36,223 nt of DNA from Thomasclavelia saccharogumia DSM 17460 (GTDB taxonomy: Bacteria > Bacillota_I > Bacilli_A > Erysipelotrichales > Coprobacillaceae), in NCBI RefSeq assembly GCF_000686665.1, contig NZ_JMLH01000029.1, forward strand, positions 1 to 36,223. The letters are read 5' to 3'. Made by a program: the position numbers and the translations under genes. Shown piece by piece: positions 25,519-35,141 of the stretch. The stretch's first letter is position 1; each line of letters starts with the position of its first letter. Under the pieces are notes generated by a model. The model ran no database searches and was not told the DNA's origin. It saw only the letters and a program-made list of their open reading frames with translations.

Positions 25519-26250
25519 TAACATCACATAAATCAAAATAACAGCAATTAGATTCTTTACACTATGCAATACGATAGGGGCAATAATATTTTGCCTTCTT
25601 TCATAAGCATAAGAAAATGCTAAACCAGCTGTCATATAAGGAATCAATTTCAGCCATTCTGTCATATCACCAGCTAAAATATAACTATAAACATGTAATA
25701 ATCCAAATAAAAAAGATGAAATCAAGTGTGCCCAAAAGGCACTTTTTTGGCGTAAAGTGTTAAAAACAAGACCTCTAAAAAATAACTCTTCAACTATTGG
25801 TGCTAAAATAACAGCATGAACTGTCATCAACAAAACATTTGAAGATAACATAGTAACAACAAATGTTTGATTTGTCGCTTCACTAGCATCAGCTGATAAA
25901 AATAAATTAACTATAAATTCACCTATATAACCAAGCACATATGATGATATTATCCCAATCGTTAAAATCCAAATAATATTTTCTAATAACTCTTGTCGAA
26001 ATATTTCCCAATTCTTTTTTATAAAATCCTTAAATACAACTAATAATAATATTGCTGTAGATAAACCAATCAATACATTAAAATAAACATTGATTGATTC
26101 TGAAGTAACATCATTACTTATAAATACTGTATATAATTTGATCAAAAAATTAAAAATACTTGGTGCAAAATACAAATACCAGGGAAACAAAATAATTGTT
26201 CCAATTGCCTTTTGCCGACTACTTAATTTTATTTCTTTTATTAAATTCAA
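25516..26250 (-). CDS. CPBP-family intramembrane metalloprotease
   Basis: A 244-aa multi-TM protein of the CAAX-protease/bacteriocin-processing (Abi) family. The motifs EELFFRG (Glu-Glu near 154), FGLLHVYSY (first His) and LHSVKN (second His) form the known metal site. The family cleaves within membranes; in Firmicutes some members give bacteriocin immunity or process signals, and most have unknown substrates. It lies 12 bases after the DUF975-like gene and should be cotranscribed with it. Confidence 0.9.
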   Translation of the reverse strand: MNLIKEIKLSSRQKAIGTIILFPWYLYFAPSIFNFLIKLYTVFISNDVTSESINVYFNVLIGLSTAILLLVVFKDFIKKNWEIFRQELLENIIWILTIGIISSYVLGYIGEFIVNLFLSADASEATNQTFVVTMLSSNVLLMTVHAVILAPIVEELFFRGLVFNTLRQKSAFWAHLISSFLFGLLHVYSYILAGDMTEWLKLIPYMTAGLAFSYAYERRQNIIAPIVLHSVKNLIAVILIYVML

Positions 26251-26262
26251 TCTAACACCCCA

Positions 26263-27111
26263 TTAAATAATATTTTTATCCTCTAAATCAATTTCTTCAA
26301 ATAATACCGCAAGACAGATCTGCATTTCAGCTGAAAATAAATAAACCATTATCACTGCAACCAATAAATCAGAAACTAGAGTAACTGGTAAAAATACTTG
26401 AATTATCGCTGTTATTATGATTGTTAATAAAAACCAGCCTAAATATGAAAGATATAAGACAAACAAAGTCCCTTTATATCTTTTCATCAAACGTGCAGAT
26501 TCACTCATCGCCTTAGCCCCATAAATCTTATATTTTTCTAAAACATATGGTGTCAATGCAAAAGTCAAACTATATAATACAGCAATAATCAAAATAGCAG
26601 CAAATTCTATTGTTATAAATCCCCCTAAAGCTCCCGCTATTTCAATAAAAGCAGGATCTTCAACAACCGCAGTAAGATCACTAGTATAAAGATTTGATTG
26701 GGTTAATAATAATCCAAGATTATCAAACACATTTTCATCAATAGTTATTTTAGCAATAAAAAATAATATCAAAGTAGCCAGCAAAACAAGTACTATTAAA
26801 AAAGCAATTTGAATAAAATAAGTAAAAAACAATTCTTTAAATCTTTTAAATCCTGTTAAACCTTCATTTTCAATTGTAACTTCATCACCACGTTCATTTA
26901 CTGCTTTTAAAGCTGTAACAACATTCCCATGAGAAAATGGTAGCATTATTATTGATACTAACAAAGAGATAAATGGTATTGTCACATTCAATGTTTGACC
27001 AAGATAATCTATAACCGTTGTTATCACACTTATAAAAATAAAAACAAAAATTATATTATTATGATCTTTCAAAACACTTCTAGCTTTTATTTTAATATCC
27101 CGAATATTCAT
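26263..27111 (-). CDS. DUF975-like integral membrane protein
   Basis: A 282-aa protein with about six TM segments. Its N-terminus (MNIRDIKIKARSVLKDHN) matches the RxxKxxARxxLKG-like start of the DUF975 family; LPFSHGNVVTALKAVNERG and the GFKRFKELFFTYF region also fit. No function is known for this family. A membrane stretch with LMKRYKGTLFVLYLSYLGWFLL is typical. The start follows GGGAGGT. It is the first gene of a two-gene unit with the CPBP protease. Confidence 0.7.
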   Translation of the reverse strand: MNIRDIKIKARSVLKDHNNIIFVFIFISVITTVIDYLGQTLNVTIPFISLLVSIIMLPFSHGNVVTALKAVNERGDEVTIENEGLTGFKRFKELFFTYFIQIAFLIVLVLLATLILFFIAKITIDENVFDNLGLLLTQSNLYTSDLTAVVEDPAFIEIAGALGGFITIEFAAILIIAVLYSLTFALTPYVLEKYKIYGAKAMSESARLMKRYKGTLFVLYLSYLGWFLLTIIITAIIQVFLPVTLVSDLLVAVIMVYLFSAEMQICLAVLFEEIDLEDKNII

Positions 27112-27164
27112 TTAGATCTACCTCCCTGAGCGTATTATAACAAAAAAGCAGTCTAAATGTAAAA

Positions 27165-27500
27165 TTATTTAATATCTAAACTAGTCTTGATTGCTTGATT
27201 GATCAATTGCATTATTTTATCATCTATGATTCCAACTTTCTCCCTTATTCTTTGTTTATCGATCGTTCTGATCTGTTCCAATAAAATAACACTTTTTTTC
27301 TCTAAATAATTATTCTCTACCATAACATGTGTTGGCAATGGATTCTTTGTTAATTTAGATGATATCGGTGCTACAATAATCGTTGTAGAATAACGATTAC
27401 CTTTATTATTTTGTAATACAACAACTGGACGATAACCACCTTGTTCACTTCCAATCACTGGTGATAAATCAGCATAATAGATTTCCCCTCTATGTATCAT
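27165..27500 (-). CDS. mazF: MazF/PemK-type endoribonuclease toxin
   Basis: A 111-aa protein very like EndoA/MazF: MIHRGEIYYADLSPVIGSEQGGYRPVVVLQNN, with the catalytic RP...T core and APISSKLTKNPLPTHV. The C-terminal EKKSVILLEQIRTIDKQRI is diagnostic. MazF toxins cut mRNA at short sites under stress and are held by an antitoxin. The gene upstream on the same strand is missing: 112 bases away a divergent gene begins, and no MazE-type ORF is seen. So the antitoxin is elsewhere or lost. Its start follows AAAGGAG. Confidence 0.93.
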   Translation of the reverse strand: MIHRGEIYYADLSPVIGSEQGGYRPVVVLQNNKGNRYSTTIIVAPISSKLTKNPLPTHVMVENNYLEKKSVILLEQIRTIDKQRIREKVGIIDDKIMQLINQAIKTSLDIK

Positions 27501-27533
27501 ATTTCACAACTCCTTTAGTGCAATATATGAACT

Positions 27534-27563
27534 AAATAATTTTTTATTACTTAAAAATTATTT
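27534..27563. repeat. 11-bp inverted repeat between mazF and HAD gene
   Basis: AAATAATTTTT (27534-27544) and its complement (27553-27563) lie 8 bases apart in the divergent promoter region. It could be an operator or, being pure A/T, a chance repeat. Confidence 0.35.
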
Positions 27564-27612
27564 AACTGTCTGATCATTTTATGTTAGGATAAAATTAACG
27601 GAGGTAATAATA

Positions 27613-28263
27613 ATGATCAAAGCTGTGATTTTTGATATGGATGGTTTAATGATTGATAGTGAGCGAGTTACTTTTGAAGGATATCAGCATGTTTTAGCTA
27701 AAAAAGGACTAACGATGTCACTAGATTTTTATAAAACTTTATTAGGTAAACCATTAATAGCCATTTTTAATCAGTTTTATGATACATATGGTAAAGATTT
27801 TAATGTCGAAGATACGATTGAGGCAGTTCACCAATATATATCTGATATATTTGAAAAGGATGGTGTTCCATTAAAAAAAGGACTGATTGAATTATTGGAA
27901 TATTTAAAAACTCATAACTATAGAACAATTGTAGCCACAAGTTCCCAGCGTTATCGGGTAAATCGCATTCTTCAATTAGCAAAATTAAATCAATATTTTG
28001 ATGATTCTATTTGTGGTGATGAAGTAACTAAAGGCAAACCTGATCCTGAAGTATTCTTAAAGTCATGTGAAAAATTAAATGTAAAACCACACGAAGCGTT
28101 GGTACTCGAAGATTCTGAAGCTGGCATCAAAGCTGCCGATCTTGCAAAAATTAAAGTAATTTGTATTCCTGATCTAAAATATCCAGATCCTGAATTTGTA
28201 AAAATGACATATAAAATCATGAATGATTTGTTAGAGGTTCGTGATTTTTTTAACCAAGATTAA
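27613..28263 (+). CDS. HAD-family phosphatase (beta-PGM-like)
   Basis: A 216-aa soluble hydrolase. All four HAD motifs are seen: FDMDGLMIDS (nucleophile Asp and acid Asp), TSSQRY (motif II), KGKPDPEVF (Lys) and VLEDSEAGIKAA (acidic). The helical cap sits after motif I. The subfamily covers beta-phosphoglucomutase-like and 2-deoxyglucose-6-phosphate-type phosphatases; the substrate cannot be named. The start follows GGAGGT. It ends in a terminator whose loop contains the stop codon. Confidence 0.9.
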   Translation: MIKAVIFDMDGLMIDSERVTFEGYQHVLAKKGLTMSLDFYKTLLGKPLIAIFNQFYDTYGKDFNVEDTIEAVHQYISDIFEKDGVPLKKGLIELLEYLKTHNYRTIVATSSQRYRVNRILQLAKLNQYFDDSICGDEVTKGKPDPEVFLKSCEKLNVKPHEALVLEDSEAGIKAADLAKIKVICIPDLKYPDPEFVKMTYKIMNDLLEVRDFFNQD

Positions 28264-28277
28264 CTTGGTTTTTTTAT
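28252..28277 (+). terminator. Terminator of HAD gene
   Basis: AACCAAG (28252-28258) and CTTGGTT (28264-28270) are followed by TTTTTTT-like T-rich sequence. The TAA stop lies in the loop. Confidence 0.85.
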
Positions 28278-28330
28278 TTGAATAATATAAAAAGCTGGTT
28301 AAAAACCAACTTATAATAAATTTGAATATA

Positions 28331-29011
28331 TCATTTAGCAAGTTTATCTAAAGCATCTTTAGCAGCCTTTTGCTCTGCTCTTTTTTTACTAGATCCTACA
28401 CCAATGCCTAAAACCATATCATCCATTTTTACAGCCATCTCAAAAACAGGATTATTTGAAGGTCCTGTAGCTGAAATCAAATCATAAGTAACTGTTTTTC
28501 GCTGATCAGCTTGAATCAGTTCTTGAAGTCTAGTCTTAAAATCAGTTATTTCATCATAATCAACATCTTTAACATGTTTATAAACTGTCTTATTTAATAC
28601 TTTTTCCACATATTCATGACCACAATCATAACAAACAGCACCAATAAAAGCTTCAAAAATATCTGCCAGGACGCTATCACGATCACGTCCACCATTATTT
28701 AATTCGCCAGCACCTAAAAAAATCAACGATCCTAAATCCAGCTCTCTTGCAAAACGAGCCAAGGATTCTTCACGAACTAATTTAGCTCGTAACTTTGTTA
28801 GACGTCCTTCGGGTAAATCAGGATATAGATCGTAAATATATCGTGAAACATGATACTGTAATACCGCATCACCTAAAAATTCTAATCGTTCATAATCATG
28901 ATTTTTTAACCGATGTTCATTTGCATAAGAAGGGTGCGTAAAAGCTTCGATAAAAATATCTATTTCATGATAAGGTATCTCCATAATTTGTAAAAATTGT
29001 TTTAATTCCAC
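28331..29011 (-). CDS. rnc: Ribonuclease III
   Basis: A 226-aa double-strand RNA endonuclease for rRNA and mRNA processing. The catalytic domain has the signature ERLEFLGDAVL (Glu, Asp metal ligands) and a second acidic site at DIFEAFIGAV (about residues 113-122). The double-strand RNA-binding domain covers about residues 155-226 with FKTRLQELIQ and GSSKKRAEQKAAKDAL. The start is GTG at 29011, one base after the plsX stop, behind AGAAGGA. It belongs to a recG-plsX-rnc unit. In many Firmicutes smc and ftsY follow, but here a convergent HAD gene does. Confidence 0.97.
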   Translation of the reverse strand: MELKQFLQIMEIPYHEIDIFIEAFTHPSYANEHRLKNHDYERLEFLGDAVLQYHVSRYIYDLYPDLPEGRLTKLRAKLVREESLARFARELDLGSLIFLGAGELNNGGRDRDSVLADIFEAFIGAVCYDCGHEYVEKVLNKTVYKHVKDVDYDEITDFKTRLQELIQADQRKTVTYDLISATGPSNNPVFEMAVKMDDMVLGIGVGSSKKRAEQKAAKDALDKLAK

Positions 29012-29012
29012 G

Positions 29013-29996
29013 TTATTTCAATCCTTCTTTCATTTTTTCTACTACATTACTTGAAACCATTTCAAAAGCTAAATTTATAGCATTTTCAAAAGCAACAGCA
29101 TCACTAGAACCATGAGCTTTAATTACCGGTTTAACAAAGCCCATCATCAAAGCCCCACCAGCCGCTTTAGGATCAAATTTTGTCATTAATTGTTTTAAAG
29201 CTGGTTTAGCCATTACTGCACCTAATTTAGTACGAGTCGAAGACATAAAACCATCTTTTAAACTTTTTACTAACACTTTAGCTACACCTTCAGTTGTCTT
29301 CAAAGCAACATTACCAGTAAAACCGTCAGTAACTATGACATCCACCTCGCCATCTAAGATTTCCTTACCTTCAATATTGCCAATAAAATTAATTTCTTGC
29401 ATACTTTCTAAAATTTTATATGTTTCTTGATGGATTTCATCACCTTTATGATGTTCACTTCCGATATTTAATAAAGCTATTTTAGGATTATCGATTTTTC
29501 GCACATTTTTAGCATAAACATTGCCCATAATTGCAAATGATTTTAATTGTTCGACTGTATTTTCAGAATTAGCACCAACATCAAGCATAGCTACATCTTT
29601 ACCATTATATGTCGGTAACATTGCCATTAAACAAGATTTTTCTACTCCTTCTAAACGTTTTAAAAATAGCATCGCACTAGCATAATAAGCTCCCGTATTT
29701 CCACATGACAGTACTGCATCAACTTCATTTTTTCTTGCCAGCATCATTGTTTTAACCATGCTGGATTCTTTTTTTCTACGAATTGCAAGAATATTTTCTG
29801 TCATTTCTAATACTTCTTGAGCATCAATTAAAGTTACCTGAGAATAGGGTTTCAAAGCTTCTAATTCTTCTATTTTTCCTACCACATATAACTCATCAGT
29901 TTTATTTTTACTAAGAAATGATAAACAGGCTTCGACAACGATCGAACTTCCCAAATCACCACTCATAGCATCTATTCCTAATTTCATCTTTTTCAC
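29013..29996 (-). CDS. plsX: Phosphate acyltransferase PlsX
   Basis: A 327-aa enzyme making acyl-phosphate from acyl-ACP in phospholipid synthesis. The N-terminus has GIDAMSGDLGSSIVVEA, a slight variant of the usual MGGD; LSCGNTGAYYASAM, MLDVGANSEN and VTDGFTGNVALKTTEG are family signatures. Length is normal. It follows recG by 28 bases with AGGTGA before the ATG. No fab or acpP gene lies beside it. Confidence 0.97.
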   Translation of the reverse strand: MKKMKLGIDAMSGDLGSSIVVEACLSFLSKNKTDELYVVGKIEELEALKPYSQVTLIDAQEVLEMTENILAIRRKKESSMVKTMMLARKNEVDAVLSCGNTGAYYASAMLFLKRLEGVEKSCLMAMLPTYNGKDVAMLDVGANSENTVEQLKSFAIMGNVYAKNVRKIDNPKIALLNIGSEHHKGDEIHQETYKILESMQEINFIGNIEGKEILDGEVDVIVTDGFTGNVALKTTEGVAKVLVKSLKDGFMSSTRTKLGAVMAKPALKQLMTKFDPKAAGGALMMGFVKPVIKAHGSSDAVAFENAINLAFEMVSSNVVEKMKEGLK

Positions 29997-30024
29997 CTCA
30001 TATTAGTACATATTATAACACAAA

Positions 30025-32043
30025 TCAATCAATATATTTATTATTGTTGATCAATTGTTCTTCAATCTCATTAATTAATTTTAAATATGCTGCATCATTA
30101 GATTTACTTTCTAATAATTCCTGAGCATCTTTTCTAGTTACTTCCAAAATATTAATATCTTTAAAAATATCTCCGATTGCAAAAGCTGGTAGACCACTTT
30201 GTTGATTTCCTAATATTTCACCAGGTCCCCTTATTTTCAAATCATAATAAGACACCTCAAAACCATCATGACAATTTTTCAAAAACTCTAATCTTTCAAT
30301 TGCTTCTTTACTAGAAGAATTACTCAACAAATAACAATAGCCTTGTTTATGCCCTCGACCAACTCGGCCTCTTAATTGATGTAGTTGACTTAATCCAAAA
30401 CGTTCAGCATTATAAATCACGATCCAATTGGCATTACTAACATCAACGCCAACTTCAATAACTGTTGTTGAAACTAAAATTTGAATTCGATTAGCTTTAA
30501 AATCATTCATTGTTTTTTCTTTAGTTTCATCATCCATTTTACCATGAAGCAGCCCTACTGTATAATGATTTTTAAAATAAGCTTTCATTCCTTCGTAAAT
30601 ACTAGTTGCATCACGACTATCAATAGCCTCACTTTCATCAACCAAGGGACATACAACATAGCATTGTCCGCCACTAGCCAAATAATTTTTTAGTTTATTT
30701 AAAATAGGCTTCATACTATGCGATTTTATTACCTCAGTTACAACTGGTTTTCTTCCGCTAGGCATTGTTTTAATAGTTGAAACATCCATATCTCCATATA
30801 AACTGATTGCTAAAGTTCGCGGAATCGGTGTTGCTGACATAACCATAAAATCTACTTTTTGACCTTTTTCTTTCAATGCTTTACGCTGATTTACGCCAAA
30901 ACGATGTTGTTCATCTGTTATTACCAAACCAAGATTATGATAATTTACTTTTTCTTGAAATAATGCATGTGTTCCTACAATAATATCTATTTTCCCGTCT
31001 CTTAAATCTTGATAGATTGCTTGTTTTTCTTTGGTTGACAAATGTCCTGTCAATAAACCTATATTAACACTAGTTTCTTTAAATAATTTTATTAATGATT
31101 GATAATGCTGTGTTGCTAAAATTTCCGTGGGTGCCATCATGGCACCTTGAAATCCGGCTAAATAATTGGCATACAATCCAATTGCACCAACTACGGTTTT
31201 ACCACTTCCTACATCACCCTGAATAAAACGATACATCGTCGTATCTTTTTTTAAATCATTAATTACTTCATCGACCGCTTTTATTTGGTCATCTGTTAAT
31301 TTAAAGGGAAGCTTTTCGATAAACTGCTCTAATATTTTTTGATCAAAATTTTTCTTGATACCAATATTTTTCTTATGTGAGATCTTAATATATTGCATTG
31401 TTAATTGAAATTTTAAAAATTCTTCGTATTTTAAATGCCGTGAAGCTTCTTTAATATCATTATTGTTAGATGGAAAATGAATTAAATTTAAAGCTAATTC
31501 TTTATGAATTAAATGATGTTTGATCAATAAAGAATTAGGTATTTCATCTTGTATGTGTCCCTGATAAAATTTTAAAGCTTTTTTTACATAATTCTGAAAT
31601 GACTTTTGGGTTATTCCCTCTTTTAATGAATAAACAGGACTGATTCCGGCAATTTCATCTAAAGTCTTTAATTTAATATCACTAGCCACAATACTGTTAT
31701 TAGCACTATTATATTTACCAATTACTGTCAAAATCATCCCTTTAGTCATATTTTTTTTCATAAAATGACGATTAAATATCGTGATTTTATAAGTTTCGTG
31801 CTGATAAAGAAGAGGAAATGTCAACCTAGATAATCTTCCCTTAAAAAAGACTTTTGGTTCCTCAATTAAAACACCTTCAATAATAACTTTTTCATTATTT
31901 ATTAAAGGTGTTTCCTCAATACACTCATAGCGATAGGGAAAATGAAGTACCAGATCTCTAAGATTATTTATGCTCATTTCATTTAATAATTTAATTCTAT
32001 TTTCAGTTATCTTTATCTGCTGTAAAGGAATTTGTCTTGCCAT
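30025..32043 (-). CDS. recG: ATP-dependent DNA helicase RecG
   Basis: A 672-aa helicase that remodels stalled replication forks and Holliday junctions. An N-terminal wedge with an OB-like fold (about 1-150) precedes a two-domain motor: Walker A GDVGSGKTV (about 273), MAPTEILATQH (Ia), TDEQHRFG (DExH-type), SATPIPRT, then TTVIEVGVDV and QLRGRVGRG. The C-terminal region has RGPGEILGNQQSG, typical of RecG. Length fits. Its stop is TGA, useful evidence that TGA is not read as an amino acid in this genome. The start at 32043 follows GGTGAT. Confidence 0.98.
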   Translation of the reverse strand: MARQIPLQQIKITENRIKLLNEMSINNLRDLVLHFPYRYECIEETPLINNEKVIIEGVLIEEPKVFFKGRLSRLTFPLLYQHETYKITIFNRHFMKKNMTKGMILTVIGKYNSANNSIVASDIKLKTLDEIAGISPVYSLKEGITQKSFQNYVKKALKFYQGHIQDEIPNSLLIKHHLIHKELALNLIHFPSNNNDIKEASRHLKYEEFLKFQLTMQYIKISHKKNIGIKKNFDQKILEQFIEKLPFKLTDDQIKAVDEVINDLKKDTTMYRFIQGDVGSGKTVVGAIGLYANYLAGFQGAMMAPTEILATQHYQSLIKLFKETSVNIGLLTGHLSTKEKQAIYQDLRDGKIDIIVGTHALFQEKVNYHNLGLVITDEQHRFGVNQRKALKEKGQKVDFMVMSATPIPRTLAISLYGDMDVSTIKTMPSGRKPVVTEVIKSHSMKPILNKLKNYLASGGQCYVVCPLVDESEAIDSRDATSIYEGMKAYFKNHYTVGLLHGKMDDETKEKTMNDFKANRIQILVSTTVIEVGVDVSNANWIVIYNAERFGLSQLHQLRGRVGRGHKQGYCYLLSNSSSKEAIERLEFLKNCHDGFEVSYYDLKIRGPGEILGNQQSGLPAFAIGDIFKDINILEVTRKDAQELLESKSNDAAYLKLINEIEEQLINNNKYID

Positions 32044-32186
32044 AATATCACCATGAATATTGTATATTATTTACTCAAAAATATCTACTCCTAACATTTT
32101 ATTATGATCAAACAATCAGAATATTTTTATCTATAATATCAACTTAATCATTAGATTATTTTTATTAATATATTTTTAACTATAAT

Positions 32187-32220
32187 AAAAATAAGTCATC
32201 CTTTAGAATAACTTATTTTT
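32187..32220 (-). terminator. Possible terminator of PTS IIB gene
   Basis: Arms AAAAATAAGT (32187-32196) and complement (32211-32220) form a weak A/T-rich hairpin overlapping the last codons. Confidence 0.4.
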
Positions 32221-32518
32221 CAATCAATTCAATAGCTTGTTTCAATACTACCTCACCATTCATCTCTAAAAGATCTTTTTCTTCAATTACGGCAACTGGA
32301 ATAGAATTTTTAACAATAGAGCGAATTTTTTCAAGATCTCCAGCATTTTGTGGTGCTATTAAAATACAGTCAGCCTCTGCCCAAAATAACTCAATTGCAC
32401 TTGAAATTGCTGTCCAGATCATCACATTTATATTTTGTCTATGCGCTTCTTTTTTCATCGCATTAACAAGCATAGTTGTAGTCAATCCTGACATGCAGCA
32501 AAGTAAAATTTTATACAC
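32213..32518 (-). CDS. Orphan PTS EIIB, lactose/cellobiose type
   Basis: About 101 aa. I start it at GTG 32518, because GGAGG lies 7 bases upstream; the ATG at 32536 contains the ribosome site itself. The fold begins with a strand and the phospho-Cys loop LLCCMSGLTTTML, where the second Cys (residue 8) fits CxxGxxT. IIB proteins pass phosphate from IIA to sugar, but no IIA or IIC gene is nearby. So it may serve a distant permease or act in regulation. It resembles the IIB-Cel group. Confidence 0.75.
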   Translation of the reverse strand: MYKILLCCMSGLTTTMLVNAMKKEAHRQNINVMIWTAISSAIELFWAEADCILIAPQNAGDLEKIRSIVKNSIPVAVIEEKDLLEMNGEVVLKQAIELIEK

Positions 32519-32768
32519 AATTATACCTCCATACATACTATTTTATATTATGCAACGATTCTATCACAACGAAACAAAAAATACTACTTTTTTATCACAA
32601 AAAAAGATAATTATCATTTAATGCATGTTGTAAAATGAAACTGGAATTTAATTTTGTACATTTCCACCATCAATCAACTATAAAAAGAAATTTTTATTTA
32701 TTTTTAAATCCTTGATTTTATTATATCGTCTTTAAATTAATAATCATTTTTTTGATAGACTTATAAAA

Positions 32769-32797
32769 AACCAATCAACTTAAATTGTCGATTGGTT
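32769..32797 (-). terminator. Terminator of surface protein gene
   Basis: AACCAATC (32769-32776) and GATTGGTT (32790-32797) are followed on the minus strand by a T-run. Confidence 0.85.
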
Positions 32798-32805
32798 AGT
32801 TTTTA

Positions 32806-35115
32806 CTAATTAGTTTTTAAAAATTTCTTTTTTAAAAGAATTGATGAAACACATAAAGCAATAATATAACTGCATAACCCTAAATCATCACCTGTTTTAA
32901 CAGTACTATTTTGATTATCAACTAAATTTCCTAATCTATTATTGCCAGCACCAGATACAGTAGTACCTGGTTCATTATTGCCTAGCTCAGGCGCTGGATT
33001 CAAATCAGGTTTAATCGAATCAGGATCTGTTGTTAAAGTTATCTTTGCAGTTCCAGAAGGAATTCCACTACCTCCCGTTAACTTTACATTTTTAGTAGTA
33101 ACTATTATTTTCTCACTAACAGCATCGCCACCTTTTTTACGATCATTTGCTGATAAAGCTAAACTATCACCACCGTTACTTTCAAGATTAGCTACTGTTA
33201 TCTTACCATAACCAGTAATTCCATCACCGCCATCACCATAATGACCATAACCACCATTAGCAATTAATGTACCTAAACCAGAAATAGTTCCGCCATTTAA
33301 TACAACACCATTACCACCTTGAACTGATGGATAGAAAACTTCTTCTCCTCCACCAGTAGCAGTTAAAATAGCATTTTCTGCAATAATAAGTTCTCCATTA
33401 ACCAAGATTGCATTTTGACCTGGTAATGTGCCACTGCCATCATCACCTTGAATAGTATTAGTACCTAACACAGTTACTTTTCCATTTACAATTACAACAC
33501 TCAAATTATCTGGTTTATTAGCACCATCTGTTAAATAGCGGCTATTTGAAATAATTTGAGCATCTTTTAAAACACTACCTTCATTCAATGTTAAAGTATC
33601 TGTCAATGCTGAAGAGTGTGACATTGTAAACGTTCCACCATTAACCTCAACTGGTCCAAAAGCAACAGAGTCTTTTAAATGTAAACTACCGCCTTTTTCA
33701 ACAATAATTTTTACACTTGAATATATTTTCATGTTTTCAATAGTTACAGAACATCCTGCAGGTATCGTTAAAGTTTCTAAAGCATATCCTTGATTATTAC
33801 CAATGATTCCATATAAACCAGATTCATGTGAACCATAAATATGAGTTAAATTAACTGGTACGATACTATCAGCACATTTAGAAATTTCATATGGTTCCAT
33901 ATCCCATGAAGTAATTGTTTGATCTAAAGCATCAAAACGTTGTTGTAAAGTTTGATCATCTACATAAATACGTAATTGACATTGATTAGATACTATAGTT
34001 TGTCCACGATCAGTTAATGTAGCTTGAACAATATATACCCCAGCTTTTTCTGGCGTTCCAGAAACAGCAATCGTACCATTAATATTAATAACATTCATTC
34101 CGCTTCCTTCTGGAGAAATAGAAACAGATAATTTTGCTTCTGAATGTTTATTTCGATATTCATAATAATCTGATTTATCAGTTCCTTCTATTACATAAGG
34201 AGTTAAATAACATTGATATCCTGTTTGTCCAACAGTTACAGCATCTAAAGAACCTTCTAATGTTAATGATAACTTGTCATTAATTTTTAAAGGTACTGTT
34301 TTTTCAATAGATACATCTCTTTCATCATCAGATATTATTTTAATATTAACAGTATAATCTCCAATATTTTCTGGTGTTCCAGTAATTTCAATTTTATTAT
34401 CAACAACTCTTGCCTCTAATCCATTAGTATTAGGCAAAACACTAATTTCTAATGAAGCTTGATCACTGTTTGTTCCCGTTAATTCATATGATAAAGAATC
34501 ATAATATGCTTGCCCTTTAGCACCATCTTTTAAAGATGTTGATAACATTGTTAAATTTAAAGGAATAAAAGATGGTTTTGCGTTTCCAACATTTTCTGGT
34601 TCAACAGTTGTTCCAGCATATATTGCTGAGCCGTTGTTTTCGATTTTTCCGGTATCAAATGTACAATTAGTAAAAGTTGCTGTTCCATTGTTAATAACTG
34701 TTTGACTAAAAATACATGATTCGAATACTACATTTGCTCCTTCTTCAATTAAAAGCCCACTATCAATATCAAATGTAATATTTCTTACAAGAACATTACT
34801 ATTAGCACCAAATTTCATCGTTCCACCACGAACATCTCTAATTGTTCTTTGCATTGGTTTATCTTCAAAAAAGTTTTTTGTCCATCCTAATAATTGTTCA
34901 ACATTAGAGCCAATCGTAGTTGTTCCAACACCTGTTAAATTAGCACTAACTTTAATAATTGATGCATTATTGGACCAGCCTAAATAAGTATCTAAATTAT
35001 AACTGTTATCATCAATAATATATTCATCATTAGCTGCATATACTTTTGTCATATTTGCAGCTGGTTGTAACATCACAACCATAGCTAAAAATAAAGAAAG
35101 TATAATTTTTTTCAT
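32806..35115 (-). CDS. Secreted cell-surface protein with xKTGD anchor
   Basis: A 769-aa protein. A signal peptide (residues 1-28, MKKIILSLFLAMVVML...VYA) is followed by a beta-helix-like stretch of short repeats (about 30-170, ITFDIDSGLLIEEGANVVFE). Then come putative-Ig (He_PIG-like) domains with ITGTPENIGDYTVNI and VSGTPEKAGVYIV, and a second beta-helix-like segment (about 430-690) with Gly-rich turns (NGGYGHYGDGGDG). The tail has VKTGD near residue 739, a TM segment and KKKFLKTN, a degenerate sortase signal. It is probably an adhesin or matrix protein. Its promoter carries a palindromic operator. The binding target is unknown. Confidence 0.8.
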   Translation of the reverse strand: MKKIILSLFLAMVVMLQPAANMTKVYAANDEYIIDDNSYNLDTYLGWSNNASIIKVSANLTGVGTTTIGSNVEQLLGWTKNFFEDKPMQRTIRDVRGGTMKFGANSNVLVRNITFDIDSGLLIEEGANVVFESCIFSQTVINNGTATFTNCTFDTGKIENNGSAIYAGTTVEPENVGNAKPSFIPLNLTMLSTSLKDGAKGQAYYDSLSYELTGTNSDQASLEISVLPNTNGLEARVVDNKIEITGTPENIGDYTVNIKIISDDERDVSIEKTVPLKINDKLSLTLEGSLDAVTVGQTGYQCYLTPYVIEGTDKSDYYEYRNKHSEAKLSVSISPEGSGMNVININGTIAVSGTPEKAGVYIVQATLTDRGQTIVSNQCQLRIYVDDQTLQQRFDALDQTITSWDMEPYEISKCADSIVPVNLTHIYGSHESGLYGIIGNNQGYALETLTIPAGCSVTIENMKIYSSVKIIVEKGGSLHLKDSVAFGPVEVNGGTFTMSHSSALTDTLTLNEGSVLKDAQIISNSRYLTDGANKPDNLSVVIVNGKVTVLGTNTIQGDDGSGTLPGQNAILVNGELIIAENAILTATGGGEEVFYPSVQGGNGVVLNGGTISGLGTLIANGGYGHYGDGGDGITGYGKITVANLESNGGDSLALSANDRKKGGDAVSEKIIVTTKNVKLTGGSGIPSGTAKITLTTDPDSIKPDLNPAPELGNNEPGTTVSGAGNNRLGNLVDNQNSTVKTGDDLGLCSYIIALCVSSILLKKKFLKTN

Positions 35116-35141
35116 ATCCGATCCTCACTATTTATTTTATA

